This document shows positions 54,269-63,212 of a stretch of 64,000 bases of DNA, piece after piece. The notes beneath the pieces are model-generated. The model worked only from the letters and a program-made list of their open reading frames with translations. It was not told the origin of the DNA and made no database searches. Position 1 is the first letter of the stretch. Each line of letters opens with the position of its first letter. Both the position numbers and the translations under genes were made by a program. The DNA comes from Algibacter lectus (GTDB taxonomy: Bacteria > Bacteroidota > Bacteroidia > Flavobacteriales > Flavobacteriaceae): NCBI RefSeq assembly GCF_900112395.1, contig NZ_FOLN01000001.1, forward strand, positions 496,001-560,000, in the 5' to 3' direction.

Positions 54269-55486
54269 TTAATGTAAATTCTCCCAATCTAATGAATAAG
54301 CAGGATGGAAAATTTTAAAAGGTAAATCGAGTGCAGGATCTACGACACCATTAATATAAGCATCTCCACCATCATAATTAGTTCCACCATAAGAATATAA
54401 ATATCCTCCACTATAAATTATTTCAAAATCAACATAATAGCTTTGTCCAGCAGTTAAAGAAAGTCCAGAGAACGTAAATAAGTGTGTATTATTTTCCTTT
54501 ATTGTACTTGTATCAGGTGATGTCGCTAGCAAGTTTCCACCAACACTATCATATACTTTACATGATATAGTTCCAGTAGCCCACGTACCATATGTCCCAT
54601 AGAATCCTATTTGAGTAACTGTAGCCGAAGAGGTTGCAATAAAAGTCTGCCCCAAAGATTCACCAGATGAAATTAAACCACCCCCTGTAGATGCACCCCA
54701 AGTAGATTGATCCAAATCGGAAGCTACAGTCACAACTGCGACTTGGGCTTTTTTATCGGTTAAATTGTAAATCATACTTCCTTCTGGTACACTTGCAATA
54801 GCATCTCTTTGTACTGTAGTCATTCTAGGAGGTAAGAATGTCGCTGTAGTAGATGATACTTCCAAAGCAGCTCCATCAGTAATAGTACTATTTCCAACAA
54901 CTAATTTAGAAGAGGCAGCCACAGTTCCAGTGAATGTTTTGTCTCCAGCCATTGTTTGATTTGAGGTGCTAACAACACCACGTGCCGATTCACTTGCACT
55001 TGGCAAGTTAAACGTGTGGGTATCTCCATTAGTCGAAATATTAAAATCAGTTCCGTTTGTATCAGTATTATAAGTTTGTACGTTACCTGAAGTCTTTGCA
55101 TATAACGCAAAAGGCACACTTAATAACTGACTGGTACCAGTTATGCTATAACTACTTCCCCCTGTTGGGTCGGTTTCTGTTTTTATAAAATAGGTGTCAG
55201 CTGACCAATCTATCGTGGTAAAATCACCACTTACAACAGTTCCAGCACCTATTTCTAGTGCTACTAAACCATTTACATTAGTTGCTGGTGTTTGCGTTTC
55301 TACATATACTGCCGTACCTGTTGCACTGGTTTGTAAAATGCTTATTTGCATGCCTACAGGTTGGTTTGCAATTAAATTATCATCACTGTCTCTTACAACA
55401 GCTTGGTAACTCATTTTTTCTGGGGCTTGGGCAAAACCGCTTGCAGTTATTAAAACTGCTGCTAAAATTGTGTATAGTTTTTTCAT
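54269..55486 (-). CDS. Secreted fibre-like surface protein
   Basis: 405 aa with a signal peptide ending GFAQ. The start (APEKMSYQAVVRDSDDNLIANQPVGMQISILQ, later SYSITGTSQLLSVPFALYAKTS) belongs to a large Bacteroidota family of secreted proteins with a tail-fibre-like middle (NQTMAGDKTFTGTVAASSKL, then GAALEVSSTTATFLPPRM). The last 130 residues look like a beta-sandwich binding domain (AGQSYYVDFEI). No T9SS domain of its own. 13 bp downstream of the small T9SS protein gene; the two may work together on the surface. Confidence 0.82.
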   Translation of the reverse strand: MKKLYTILAAVLITASGFAQAPEKMSYQAVVRDSDDNLIANQPVGMQISILQTSATGTAVYVETQTPATNVNGLVALEIGAGTVVSGDFTTIDWSADTYFIKTETDPTGGSSYSITGTSQLLSVPFALYAKTSGNVQTYNTDTNGTDFNISTNGDTHTFNLPSASESARGVVSTSNQTMAGDKTFTGTVAASSKLVVGNSTITDGAALEVSSTTATFLPPRMTTVQRDAIASVPEGSMIYNLTDKKAQVAVVTVASDLDQSTWGASTGGGLISSGESLGQTFIATSSATVTQIGFYGTYGTWATGTISCKVYDSVGGNLLATSPDTSTIKENNTHLFTFSGLSLTAGQSYYVDFEIIYSGGYLYSYGGTNYDGGDAYINGVVDPALDLPFKIFHPAYSLDWENLH

Positions 55487-55499
55487 AATTAGGTTAAAG

Positions 55500-55970
55500 T
55501 TATTTTTTAATAATTTTAAATGTTTTTAATTCTTGATTGTTTTGGTTTACTTTTAGTACATAAGTCCCTGTTGCTAAATGTTGCATTTCTATTTGCATGT
55601 TAGATTGGGTTGCTTGACCTTTTGTAATTTCTTTTCCTTGTAAATCATAAAGTGAATAGCTTAAATCTGTAAGATTAGCATCGCTTATAGCCAACACTAC
55701 ATAATCTGATGTTGGATTAGGATAGGTTACAGCAGTTAAATTTACTGTAGTAAGTTCTGGATTACTTAGTGTAAATAGTTCTACACTTTGTTGTACTCCT
55801 TGAGTAATTGTACCACTACCAGTATTGCTAGTATACACCAATTGACCTACAGAATAACTAGATGAACCACCACTACCTATGGCTTCTCCTCCTGATGCTG
55901 GAATAGTTTCTTGTGAATAGATTAAATGTGTAGCAAATAATAGACTTACTACAAATGTTGTGTTTTTCAT
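55500..55970 (-). CDS. Small secreted protein with T9SS sorting domain
   Basis: 156 aa, with a signal peptide ending IYSQ. A 45-residue segment (ASGGEAIGSGGSSSYSVGQLVYTS ... TQGVQQSVEL) of a kind common before sorting domains is followed by a type A T9SS domain (VTYPNPTSDYVVLAI to FKIIKK). It is essentially a sorting domain with a short head, so it may serve as a surface anchor or partner of the fibre-like protein encoded just downstream. Confidence 0.85.
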   Translation of the reverse strand: MKNTTFVVSLLFATHLIYSQETIPASGGEAIGSGGSSSYSVGQLVYTSNTGSGTITQGVQQSVELFTLSNPELTTVNLTAVTYPNPTSDYVVLAISDANLTDLSYSLYDLQGKEITKGQATQSNMQIEMQHLATGTYVLKVNQNNQELKTFKIIKK

Positions 55971-56365
55971 TGGTATCTTTTTTAATAGATTTCGTCTTTT
56001 TTCACCCCAAATAGGTTAAAAGAAAATTAACTAGTCTGATTTAATTCGCCAAATATAATCATTTTATCCATAAAAATAAACACTTAATCGCTTTTTTAGA
56101 TGTTTTTACGTCTATTAAGTAAGAATAAACTACCTACAGATTAAATTGAATCAAAAAAAATGATAGCACTGCTAATCGTTGCACAGCACATTAAAAATAT
56201 GCTCACAAAAACCAATAAATATATAATTTTAAACATGCTTAGTTTTTTTAAATTCCACTTTTTGTAAAAAAACAGGATGTTTAAAAAAATTCGACATTCA
56301 TTGATAATTGATAATTATCATAGGAAAATAAGCTTGTCTATTTTACTTTTGATAAAACAGAAAAG
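55971..56365. other. AT-rich intergenic region
   Basis: 395 bp, no gene seen. Contains the hairpin copy AGATGTTTTTACGTCT (56098-56113) and a palindrome with arms TGATAATT and AATTATCA (56302-56320). Confidence 0.45.
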
Positions 56366-56864
56366 ATGGAAATTCTAAAACTTACTGAAAAGAATATTCA
56401 AGATGAACATATTTGTTGTGAGATAAGTGACAAGAAATGCAAAAGCAGATATCAAAAGTATTTAAAAATGGCTATAATTTTCAAAAAGTAGATGTTAGAG
56501 GAAAACTATTTTTTGAATATGTGCCGCTAGAAGATTCTTGGCTTCCATTAATCGGAAAGAATTTTATGGTTATTAATTACTTTTGGGGTTCTGGACAATT
56601 TAAAGGAAAAGAAAGGGGAAAATTATTGGAACAATGTTTAGCCGGCTCAAAAAAATGGATGGAATTATTGATGTTTCGAGGGATAAGAAAAAACCTTTTA
56701 TGACTGGCCCAAAATTTCTCAAACACTATAATTTATTGCTAGTTCTAGCCTACTTAAGGAAATCCTTGCGGATTTTGAACAGTCCCCTAGCGTTAGACAC
56801 TATTTTGAAGGTATTTTTATGGGAAGAAAACTCAATTTTAGATTCTGAAAAACTTGAAGATTAA
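56366..56864 (+). pseudogene. Frameshifted YoaP-like GNAT acetyltransferase remnant
   Basis: The reading starts MEILKLTEKNIQDEHICCEI at 56366. It must shift frame near 56440 to continue VFKNGYNFQKVDVRGKLFFEYVPLEDSW ... YFWGSGQFKGKERGKLLEQC, and shifts again near 56645 to SKKMDGIIDVSRDKKKPFMTGPKFLK. Joined, this resembles the N-terminal acetyltransferase part of B. subtilis YoaP (HICCAI, DVRGK, FWVSGQFKG, KKKPFLSDPKFLK). After about 56730 no frame continues the family clearly. At least two frameshifts make it a dead gene. Confidence 0.75.
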
Positions 56865-56943
56865 AATGTTATTAAAAAATAAACATAAAACTTCCCGCCG
56901 AACTAAATCAGCATTTTTTAATAAACAGTCAGAAAGCTATATT

Positions 56944-57090
56944 TTAGATAAACATAAACAAATCTTCATCATCAAAAGTTGATGCTGTAATTAAAGTTCT
57001 TGGTTCATTTTTTTTACTCTTTTCAGAATTTAATAATCTTCCAAAATTAAGTTTCTCTAATCTGCTTTTTAATTCTTTTAATGTTTTCAT
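56944..57090 (-). CDS. Small hypothetical protein
   Basis: 48 aa from MKTLKELKSRLEKLNF; the frame opens 14 codons earlier but this start is more natural. A helical Lys/Leu-rich N-terminus is followed by a short tail (TASTFDDEDLFMFI). It looks a little like leader-type peptides of Bacteroidota (MKxLKxLK), but there is no Gly-Gly site, no Cys core and no modification gene nearby. May be a small expressed protein or chance. Confidence 0.4.
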   Translation of the reverse strand: MKTLKELKSRLEKLNFGRLLNSEKSKKNEPRTLITASTFDDEDLFMFI

Positions 57091-57386
57091 GGTGCATTTC
57101 TTTTTCTTGTCATAAATATACGATGCACGCATTGCATTTAGATGTTTGTTTTCAATAAAAAAGCTTCAATATCAAAGAATTATCATTTTTTTAACAATTA
57201 TATATAATATAGTTTACATTATGCGTCTTTGTCATTTTATGATAGATATCAAGTAGTAAAAAAGACTTATTACTTTCTTACACGATAGCTTCAACTCTAA
57301 AATTTAAAGTAAAAAAAACACAAAAAACCTTGTCTATTTAAATCTTAAAATCTAATTTTATTGTTCAAAATATTACTAATAATAGT

Positions 57387-57422
57387 GAACACAAAACTGA
57401 ACACGTTTTGGAACACGATTTA
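57387..57422 (+). repeat. 12-bp-period direct repeats at right island end
   Basis: Three units start at 57387, 57399 and 57411: GAACACAAAACT, GAACACGTTTTG, GAACACGATTTA. Same orientation, period and sequence as the array at 29873-29920. The array ends 64 bp inside the right attachment repeat. Confidence 0.75.
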
Positions 57423-57437
57423 AAATATGGTAGTTTT

Positions 57438-57462
57438 TAAATAATTGATAATCAATTATTTA
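57438..57462. promoter_or_regulatory. Perfect palindrome between arm repeats and right attachment repeat
   Basis: Arms TAAATAATTGAT and ATCAATTATTTA around a single A, 25 bp in all. It lies between the right-end 12-bp repeats and the 47-bp repeat, so it may be a site for an excision or bending protein. Confidence 0.55.
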
Positions 57463-57486
57463 GTTTTATGAGATTTTCTTGTACGA

Positions 57487-57533
57487 AAATTCATAACTCT
57501 GAGGTCATGGGATCGTGCCCCATTCTCGCTACA
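57487..57533 (+). repeat. Right attachment-site repeat (3' half of a CAT-anticodon tRNA)
   Basis: Second copy of the 47-bp repeat, one mismatch to 29744-29790. Starts at the anticodon loop TTCATAA and runs to the 3' end of the tRNA-like sequence. Upstream there is no tRNA 5' half, only the palindrome and arm repeats. It is followed at once by a strong terminator, as a native tRNA gene end would be, so this copy is probably the original chromosomal 3' half displaced by insertion. Confidence 0.8.
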
Positions 57534-57546
57534 GGTAAACAAAGGG

Positions 57547-57577
57547 AAAGCCAAGAATTTTATTCTTGGCTTTTTTT
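57547..57577 (+). terminator. Intrinsic terminator after the right attachment repeat
   Basis: AAAGCCAAGAAT (57547-57558) pairs perfectly with ATTCTTGGCTTT (57562-57573) over a 3-nt loop, followed by T-run. Probably the original terminator of the tRNA gene whose 3' half precedes it. Confidence 0.85.
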
Positions 57578-57580
57578 ATT

Positions 57581-58259
57581 TTGCTAAACATTTGGTGCTT
57601 TTTTTAACTTAACTACAAATAGGATCAATTTAAATCGAATTCTATTAAATTGCTATAACGATTATACTAATTCCTTAGAATAATAAAAATTACCAGATAA
57701 AACACTGCTGTTTCAGAGGTCATTGAAAGAATCAAGATTAAATCTACAGGTTTCTTTAGTAAAGAAATCTTTATTAATACTTCTCTCTTCTATTAAATAC
57801 TTTTTTAATGGCGTAATCGACAGTTTGCTTATCAAACCGTTAATTTTTTTTGTTAATTAGTCTTGATCATAGATATGTATTCCATAAAAATAGTAAGCTA
57901 AGATTTGAGTAATAGTATATATATTAGAAGGACACTTACATCATTCTGAAAAAGGAATACAATATTATAGCAATGTATATACTCAAATTCTTAAAAGGAA
58001 AAAAGATTAACACTAATATGACAAAAAAATCATTATTACGAACATTCCATGAGTAACGTCTAAACGACATCTTAAAAGATGAATTCTTTCTCAATCAAAC
58101 CTTTGTTAGCATGGTTCACGCAAAATAGCAGCGTAAAACCTATTTTAACCTCTAGCCGTTTCAGAACAAGACATACTAAATAATTCCAGAAGAACCTAAA
58201 AAATACGAGGCTCTTCTGGAATTTAAAAACTAACTCAAACTACTAAATAAATACTTTAA
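57581..58259. other. Intergenic region right of the island
   Basis: About 680 bp with no gene seen. It holds a degenerate repeat copy at about 58087-58137 and, close to the susD end, a hairpin at 58182-58223. Confidence 0.5.
58182..58223 (-). terminator. Hairpin after susD
   Basis: AATTCCAGAAGA and TCTTCTGGAATT with an extra CCT/AGG pairing form a long stem about 40 bp past the susD stop. Likely the end of the SusC/SusD transcript. Confidence 0.7.
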
Positions 58260-60008
58260 TTAATACCCAGGGTTTTGCTCATATAAACCTCCGGTGAAAT
58301 CAATTTCTCTTTGAGGAATAGGATAGTATTCATCTCTTCCTGCCGTAAATTTTGCGCTAGAAAGAAAATCTTTTCTAGTTTTTTCAACATCTAAATAAGC
58401 GTTAAGTACAGGCTCAGCAATTCCCCAACGTACTAAGTCGAAAAATCTTGGTCCTTCCATACCAAACTCTAAACGTCTTTCAAACATTAAGGCTTTAAGA
58501 CCTTCTTCTTTAGACATTCCCATTGGATACTCACCAATGTTATAAATATCAGATGCTCCTGCATCTAACTGTCGTTGTGTACTTGCTGCTGCACGTCGTC
58601 TAACTTCATTAATTAATCCAATGCCATCATCTACTTGATTCATTTGTATTAAAGCTTCTGCCTTAAACAAAAGGACATCGGCATATCTAATAAACTCAAT
58701 GTTTTTAGAAGTTCCTACAAATGGCCCTTCTTTAACATAACATGAGCAATCTGGAGCTTGTTGCTCCTTCATGTTTCCAAAATAGCCATACACGCCTGGA
58801 TCTCTAGCCCAACTAAAATTATAAATCATATCACCAGCCTCATTAACTGTATTTCGATATTTAAATGGACGACCAGGTATTCCAACAGTATGATCAATTC
58901 TTGGATCCAAAGTAATTCCTGAAGCTAAAGGAGTTTCTCCATTACCATCAACTACATCAAATATATTACTATCATTAAATGTATCTAATAATGGCAACCC
59001 TGATGCATCTGTTTTAAACGCATTTACCATATTATGACTTGCTAAGTGAAAACCACAACATCCATATAAACCTGTTCCGTGCGGTGAGTTTAATCCTGTT
59101 ACAAAACTAACTCTACCAACGGTTGTACCATCGTTTATTGAAAATTGTGCTGCCCAAATAGATTCTAAACCATTATCAAAACCATCCAAATAATTATTAC
59201 CGTAATCTGCCTCTAAAGCACCAGTAACATCATCTGCATAATCTACAACTTCTTGTAAACGAGACATGTTAATATTAGTAACTTGGTGTGTATCATTTTG
59301 CTCGTAAGCTTGATACAAGCGTAATTTAGCTAAATATGCCGCAGCTGCATTTTTGTCTGCTCTACCTACCTGATCCTGTGATTGAGGTAAATTATTATAT
59401 GCAAATAAGAAATCGTCTGCTATAGTATTCCATAAAGCATCATTATCCAAACGGTTATCAATTTCTAAAATTTCTTCTTGCGTTAAACCCTCTGTTATGT
59501 AAGGGACTTTTTTAAACAATGTTTTTAAAACAAAATGCGAATGCGCTCTTAAAAACCTAAGTTCTGCTTGTCTAATAGTTTTATCTGAATAATCGGCATC
59601 TGGAATCTGATTGATTACATCTAAAGCAAAATTAGCTCTTGAAATAGCAGCGTAATAGTTTGTCCACGTTCTTGGAGCCATCCAATCTAACGGGTCATCA
59701 GCAATAGTTAAGTTATATTGCTCGTATCTATCTACAACATCTACATCTCCACGACCACCGCCGCCTTTATATGCATCATCTGAACGTACACTACCATACA
59801 CCCACATACTAGTTAATGGCCCAACCATATCATCATTAGCAATTCCAGCATATGCTGCCACCACTAAGGCTTCGGCATTTTCGGCAGTTGCTACATTTTC
59901 ATTAGATAAAACACCTTCTGGTTCGTATTCTAAAAAATCATCGGAACAAGCAAACAACACCAATGTTGCCATAATTCCTGTACATATTGTTTTTATATAT
60001 TTTTTCAT
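58260..60008 (-). CDS. susD: SusD/RagB-family glycan-binding lipoprotein
   Basis: 582 aa from MKKYIKT (three codons after an upstream ATG). Lipobox VLFAC, then the SusD/RagB helical fold: TPR-like repeats in the N-terminal half (AEALVVAAYAGIAND, RFLRAHSHFVLKTLFKKVPYI) and the C-terminal conserved LMFERRLEFGMEGPRFFDLVRWG and YYPIPQREIDF. Outer-membrane surface protein that binds the glycan and caps the SusC pore. 12 bp after susC and near a GH32 gene, so its ligand is probably a fructan. Confidence 0.95.
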   Translation of the reverse strand: MKKYIKTICTGIMATLVLFACSDDFLEYEPEGVLSNENVATAENAEALVVAAYAGIANDDMVGPLTSMWVYGSVRSDDAYKGGGGRGDVDVVDRYEQYNLTIADDPLDWMAPRTWTNYYAAISRANFALDVINQIPDADYSDKTIRQAELRFLRAHSHFVLKTLFKKVPYITEGLTQEEILEIDNRLDNDALWNTIADDFLFAYNNLPQSQDQVGRADKNAAAAYLAKLRLYQAYEQNDTHQVTNINMSRLQEVVDYADDVTGALEADYGNNYLDGFDNGLESIWAAQFSINDGTTVGRVSFVTGLNSPHGTGLYGCCGFHLASHNMVNAFKTDASGLPLLDTFNDSNIFDVVDGNGETPLASGITLDPRIDHTVGIPGRPFKYRNTVNEAGDMIYNFSWARDPGVYGYFGNMKEQQAPDCSCYVKEGPFVGTSKNIEFIRYADVLLFKAEALIQMNQVDDGIGLINEVRRRAAASTQRQLDAGASDIYNIGEYPMGMSKEEGLKALMFERRLEFGMEGPRFFDLVRWGIAEPVLNAYLDVEKTRKDFLSSAKFTAGRDEYYPIPQREIDFTGGLYEQNPGY

Positions 60009-60020
60009 GTTTCGCATTTT

Positions 60021-63000
60021 TTAAAAGTTAATATTAAGTCCTAATGAAAGCGTTGTAGGTACTGGAATTCTATTCACATCCGTACGCTCCGGATCGGCAC
60101 CTATATAATCACTTGGAGTAATCCAAAATAAATTCTCTCCTTGGAAGTAAACTCTGCAGCTAGTCATTCCTCCTAATTTATTTGCTAATTCTTCAGGAAG
60201 AGAATATCCAAATTGAAGGTTTCTTAATTTAAAATAAGAGTTGTTTCTAAATAAATAATCAGAAGTTCTTGTATCGTTATTTGCTAATGTTAAAGAAGGA
60301 ATACTTGAACCTGTATTGGTTGGCGACCATGCATCTAACACACCAAGACCTGCGTTTTCTCTACCTTGCACAAAATTATTCCAGAAAATATAAGGATCTT
60401 GACCAATTCTTCCTGCTACACCAGAACCAAATAATGACACGTCGAAATCTTTATATGCCATATCAATTCTAATACCATACTCTAGGTCTGGCAAAGTAGT
60501 TCCAAGGAAATCTCTATCCTCTACACCTACGCTTCCATTACCATCTAAATCCTTAAATTTAATTCCTCCTGGTCTTCCTGCTGGAACTTGTGTTGGGCTA
60601 TTATCTACATCGGCTTGACTTTGAAATAATCCGTCTGATTTATATCCATAAATTGAAAATTGCGAATGACCAATTATAGAATTATCAACTGTTCCAGGGA
60701 ATGCAGAAACTACTTCTGCTGGTAATTCGGTAATCTCATCTTTAAATGCTCCAAAGTTGGTAGCAACTGTAAATGATAAACCATTATCTAATGTTTTAGA
60801 ATATCCTAAAGACAATTCCCAACCTTTTACTTGAGTAGTTGCACCGTTTAAAGTTCTTAATTGACCTTCACCTACTGCTGATGCAATTGGTGGTATCGTT
60901 AAAATATCTGAAGTTTCTCTTGTGAAATAATCAAAAGACCCAACAACATTATTATTAAATAATGTAAAATCTAAACCAAGGTTAATCTCCTTTGTAGTCT
61001 CCCATTTTAAACCAGCATTTGCAGCTTGAATAGAAACAAATCCAGAAGGTAAATTACCTGTATTATTTCCATTTAAATCGTAAGCAGTACCTACATTATA
61101 AAAGGTATTAAAAAAGAAATCATCTCCTGTTGCTTGTAATTGATTTGCACCATATCTAGATTCAAATAATCCAAAACGTGCTACATCTCCAATAGTTTGG
61201 TTTCCTACTTCTCCATATCCTGCTCTAAACTTTAATGAGTTTACAATTTCATTATCATTCCAAAACTCTTCATTACTAATTCTCCAACCTACTGTTGCAG
61301 CTGGAAAAATACCATATCTATTTTCTGCACCAAATCTAGAAGACCCATCACGACGTAAGGTAAAAGATGCTAAATACCTATCCTCATAACCATAATTAAT
61401 TTTTCCGAACTGAGATAGCAAACGACTTCCTGTAGAAGAACCTGTATTGGTTCTCGCTCCAGTTGCAGCATCTAACTGAAAGAAAGATTCATTTTCAACT
61501 GCAAAACCATCTGCTTGAGCTGTAAAGTTTTGAGAATCATCAGATATAGATTCAGTTCCTAATAGAACACCAATTTTATGTTTTTCGTTAAGCTCTAATT
61601 GGTAGCTTAATGTATTTGTAAACACTAAACTTGTGAATTTACTATTGCCATGTATTAGCCTATTATTACCTCTTGTAATAAATCCGTTATTAACTTTAGT
61701 CTCAATATCTCTTCTGTTAAAATCGCTATAATCTAGACCTAAACTTGTTCTAAAAGTTAAGTTTTCAATGATATCGAATTCACCCCATATATTACCAAAG
61801 AAAGTTGTTCTATCGGTATTATCCCAACGGTTTAAATATTGCATTAAAACAGGGTTATTTCTATCTGAATACCCAGAACCTATAGGACCAGCAAAATCGC
61901 CATTAGCATCATAAACTGGTAAAGTTGGAGCTAAAGTAATCGCTAAACCTGGTGTTGGCGCACTACCAACATCTGTAGAAGCCAAGGTTTCATCAGACGT
62001 GAATATTTGTGTATTAACACCTACTCTTAATCTATTATCAAATAAATGAAAATTAGAATTTAATTTTGCAGAAATTCTTTCATAACCTGTATATTTCAGA
62101 ATCCCTGTATTTCTTAAATGTCCAATATTAAGTAAGTGAAAAGAATTATCAGTACCACCAGAAACAGATATTTCATTGTTATAAACATAACCCGTTTTAT
62201 AAGTTTCATCTTGCCAATCTGTATCGCCAGCAGGTACGCTAGTATCACCTCCTACAAATGGTTGTACAGTTACTCCATTTAGAACAGGGTTGTTAAAATC
62301 GCCATTCCAGTCAAAGTTGTAAATTTCACCATAACCACTATTTGGGTCTGAGCCATCATTTACCGAAGCTTGCCATAATGCTTGCCCTCTTTGCTGCGCA
62401 TTAAGCATATCATAACGTTGTTTCTTCTCAGAAAGCACCGAAATATTTGAGTTAATGCTTACTTTAAATTTTTCACCACCAGCAGCTTTTGAACTGTTTT
62501 TAGTAGTAACAATAATTACCCCATTACCAGCACGAGCACCATAAAGAGAAGATGCCGAGGCATCCTTTAGCACTTGAACAGACTCTATAGCACTAGGATT
62601 AATACTAGAAAACACATCTTGCCTAACTGTTGGAACTCCATCAATAACAAATAAAGGGTTATTATTACCTAGTGTTGTAGCACCACGAATTAAAATATTA
62701 CTACTAGCTCCTGTAGGATCTCCAGATTTTTCTATAAACACCCCCGGAACTCTACCTTGCAACCCCTGAACAGCACTACCAGAACTCATACTTACACCCT
62801 CCGTAGGCCCAAGTTCTACAACGGTAATAGCCCCTGTTACGTCTACCTTTCTTTCTCTTGCATATCCGGTAACAATAATTTCGTCTAGTGAAGCTGCATC
62901 TTCTGTAAGCACTACATTAATTACAGAACGCCCGTTAATTTGAATTTCTTGAGTTTTATACCCAACGTAACTAAAAACTAATGTTGCATTTGAATCAATA

Positions 63001-63188
63001 TTGTCCAAAACATAGTTTCCATCAAAATCTGTGGCCGCACCTTGAGTTGTACCACTTACAATTATAGATACACCTGGCATAGGCATACCATCTTCCAGCG
63101 AGGTCACAGTACCTGTAACCTGCGCTTGTACCCATAAGCTCATTAAAGCAAATACGGGAGTAAAAAATAGTTGTTTTAATTTCATCAT
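60021..63188 (-). CDS. susC: SusC/RagA-family TonB-dependent outer-membrane transporter
   Basis: 1055 aa. Signal peptide ending VQAQ, a carboxypeptidase-regulatory-like domain (about 24-105, VTGTVTSLEDGMPMPGVSIIVSGT), the TonB-box region (DEIIVTGYARERK), a plug domain (LQGRVPGVFIEKSGDPTGASSNILIRG, NPLFVIDGVP) and a 22-strand barrel ending in NINF. Imports glycan fragments across the outer membrane using TonB energy, in complex with the SusD encoded next. Belongs with the upstream GH32 gene (24-bp gap). Confidence 0.96.
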   Translation of the reverse strand: MMKLKQLFFTPVFALMSLWVQAQVTGTVTSLEDGMPMPGVSIIVSGTTQGAATDFDGNYVLDNIDSNATLVFSYVGYKTQEIQINGRSVINVVLTEDAASLDEIIVTGYARERKVDVTGAITVVELGPTEGVSMSSGSAVQGLQGRVPGVFIEKSGDPTGASSNILIRGATTLGNNNPLFVIDGVPTVRQDVFSSINPSAIESVQVLKDASASSLYGARAGNGVIIVTTKNSSKAAGGEKFKVSINSNISVLSEKKQRYDMLNAQQRGQALWQASVNDGSDPNSGYGEIYNFDWNGDFNNPVLNGVTVQPFVGGDTSVPAGDTDWQDETYKTGYVYNNEISVSGGTDNSFHLLNIGHLRNTGILKYTGYERISAKLNSNFHLFDNRLRVGVNTQIFTSDETLASTDVGSAPTPGLAITLAPTLPVYDANGDFAGPIGSGYSDRNNPVLMQYLNRWDNTDRTTFFGNIWGEFDIIENLTFRTSLGLDYSDFNRRDIETKVNNGFITRGNNRLIHGNSKFTSLVFTNTLSYQLELNEKHKIGVLLGTESISDDSQNFTAQADGFAVENESFFQLDAATGARTNTGSSTGSRLLSQFGKINYGYEDRYLASFTLRRDGSSRFGAENRYGIFPAATVGWRISNEEFWNDNEIVNSLKFRAGYGEVGNQTIGDVARFGLFESRYGANQLQATGDDFFFNTFYNVGTAYDLNGNNTGNLPSGFVSIQAANAGLKWETTKEINLGLDFTLFNNNVVGSFDYFTRETSDILTIPPIASAVGEGQLRTLNGATTQVKGWELSLGYSKTLDNGLSFTVATNFGAFKDEITELPAEVVSAFPGTVDNSIIGHSQFSIYGYKSDGLFQSQADVDNSPTQVPAGRPGGIKFKDLDGNGSVGVEDRDFLGTTLPDLEYGIRIDMAYKDFDVSLFGSGVAGRIGQDPYIFWNNFVQGRENAGLGVLDAWSPTNTGSSIPSLTLANNDTRTSDYLFRNNSYFKLRNLQFGYSLPEELANKLGGMTSCRVYFQGENLFWITPSDYIGADPERTDVNRIPVPTTLSLGLNINF

Positions 63189-63212
63189 AATTTAATTTAG
63201 TTAATACTTGGT

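Larger units (their letters stand above)
29744..57533. mobile_element. 27.7-kb genomic island bounded by tRNA-half direct repeats
   Basis: Defined by 47-bp direct repeats (one mismatch) at both ends, an integrase gene at the left inner end, and matching 12-bp-period repeats just inside both ends. Cargo: a type I restriction-modification operon with extra KAP and DUF262 genes, a nuclease/vWA/PH-domain gene run, a Tat aminotransferase with transporter, surface proteins and pseudogene debris. No conjugation, replication or phage structural genes are seen, so it is a non-self-transmissible integrative island or the decayed remains of one. Confidence 0.78.

Noticed and set aside
56302-56320. Palindrome with TGATAATT arms as an attachment or transposon end
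   Set aside because: AT-rich, isolated, no transposase nearby and no partner copy.
56944-57090. RiPP precursor peptide
   Set aside because: The N-terminus is leader-like, but there is no Gly-Gly cleavage site, no Cys/Thr-rich core and no radical SAM or dehydratase gene nearby.
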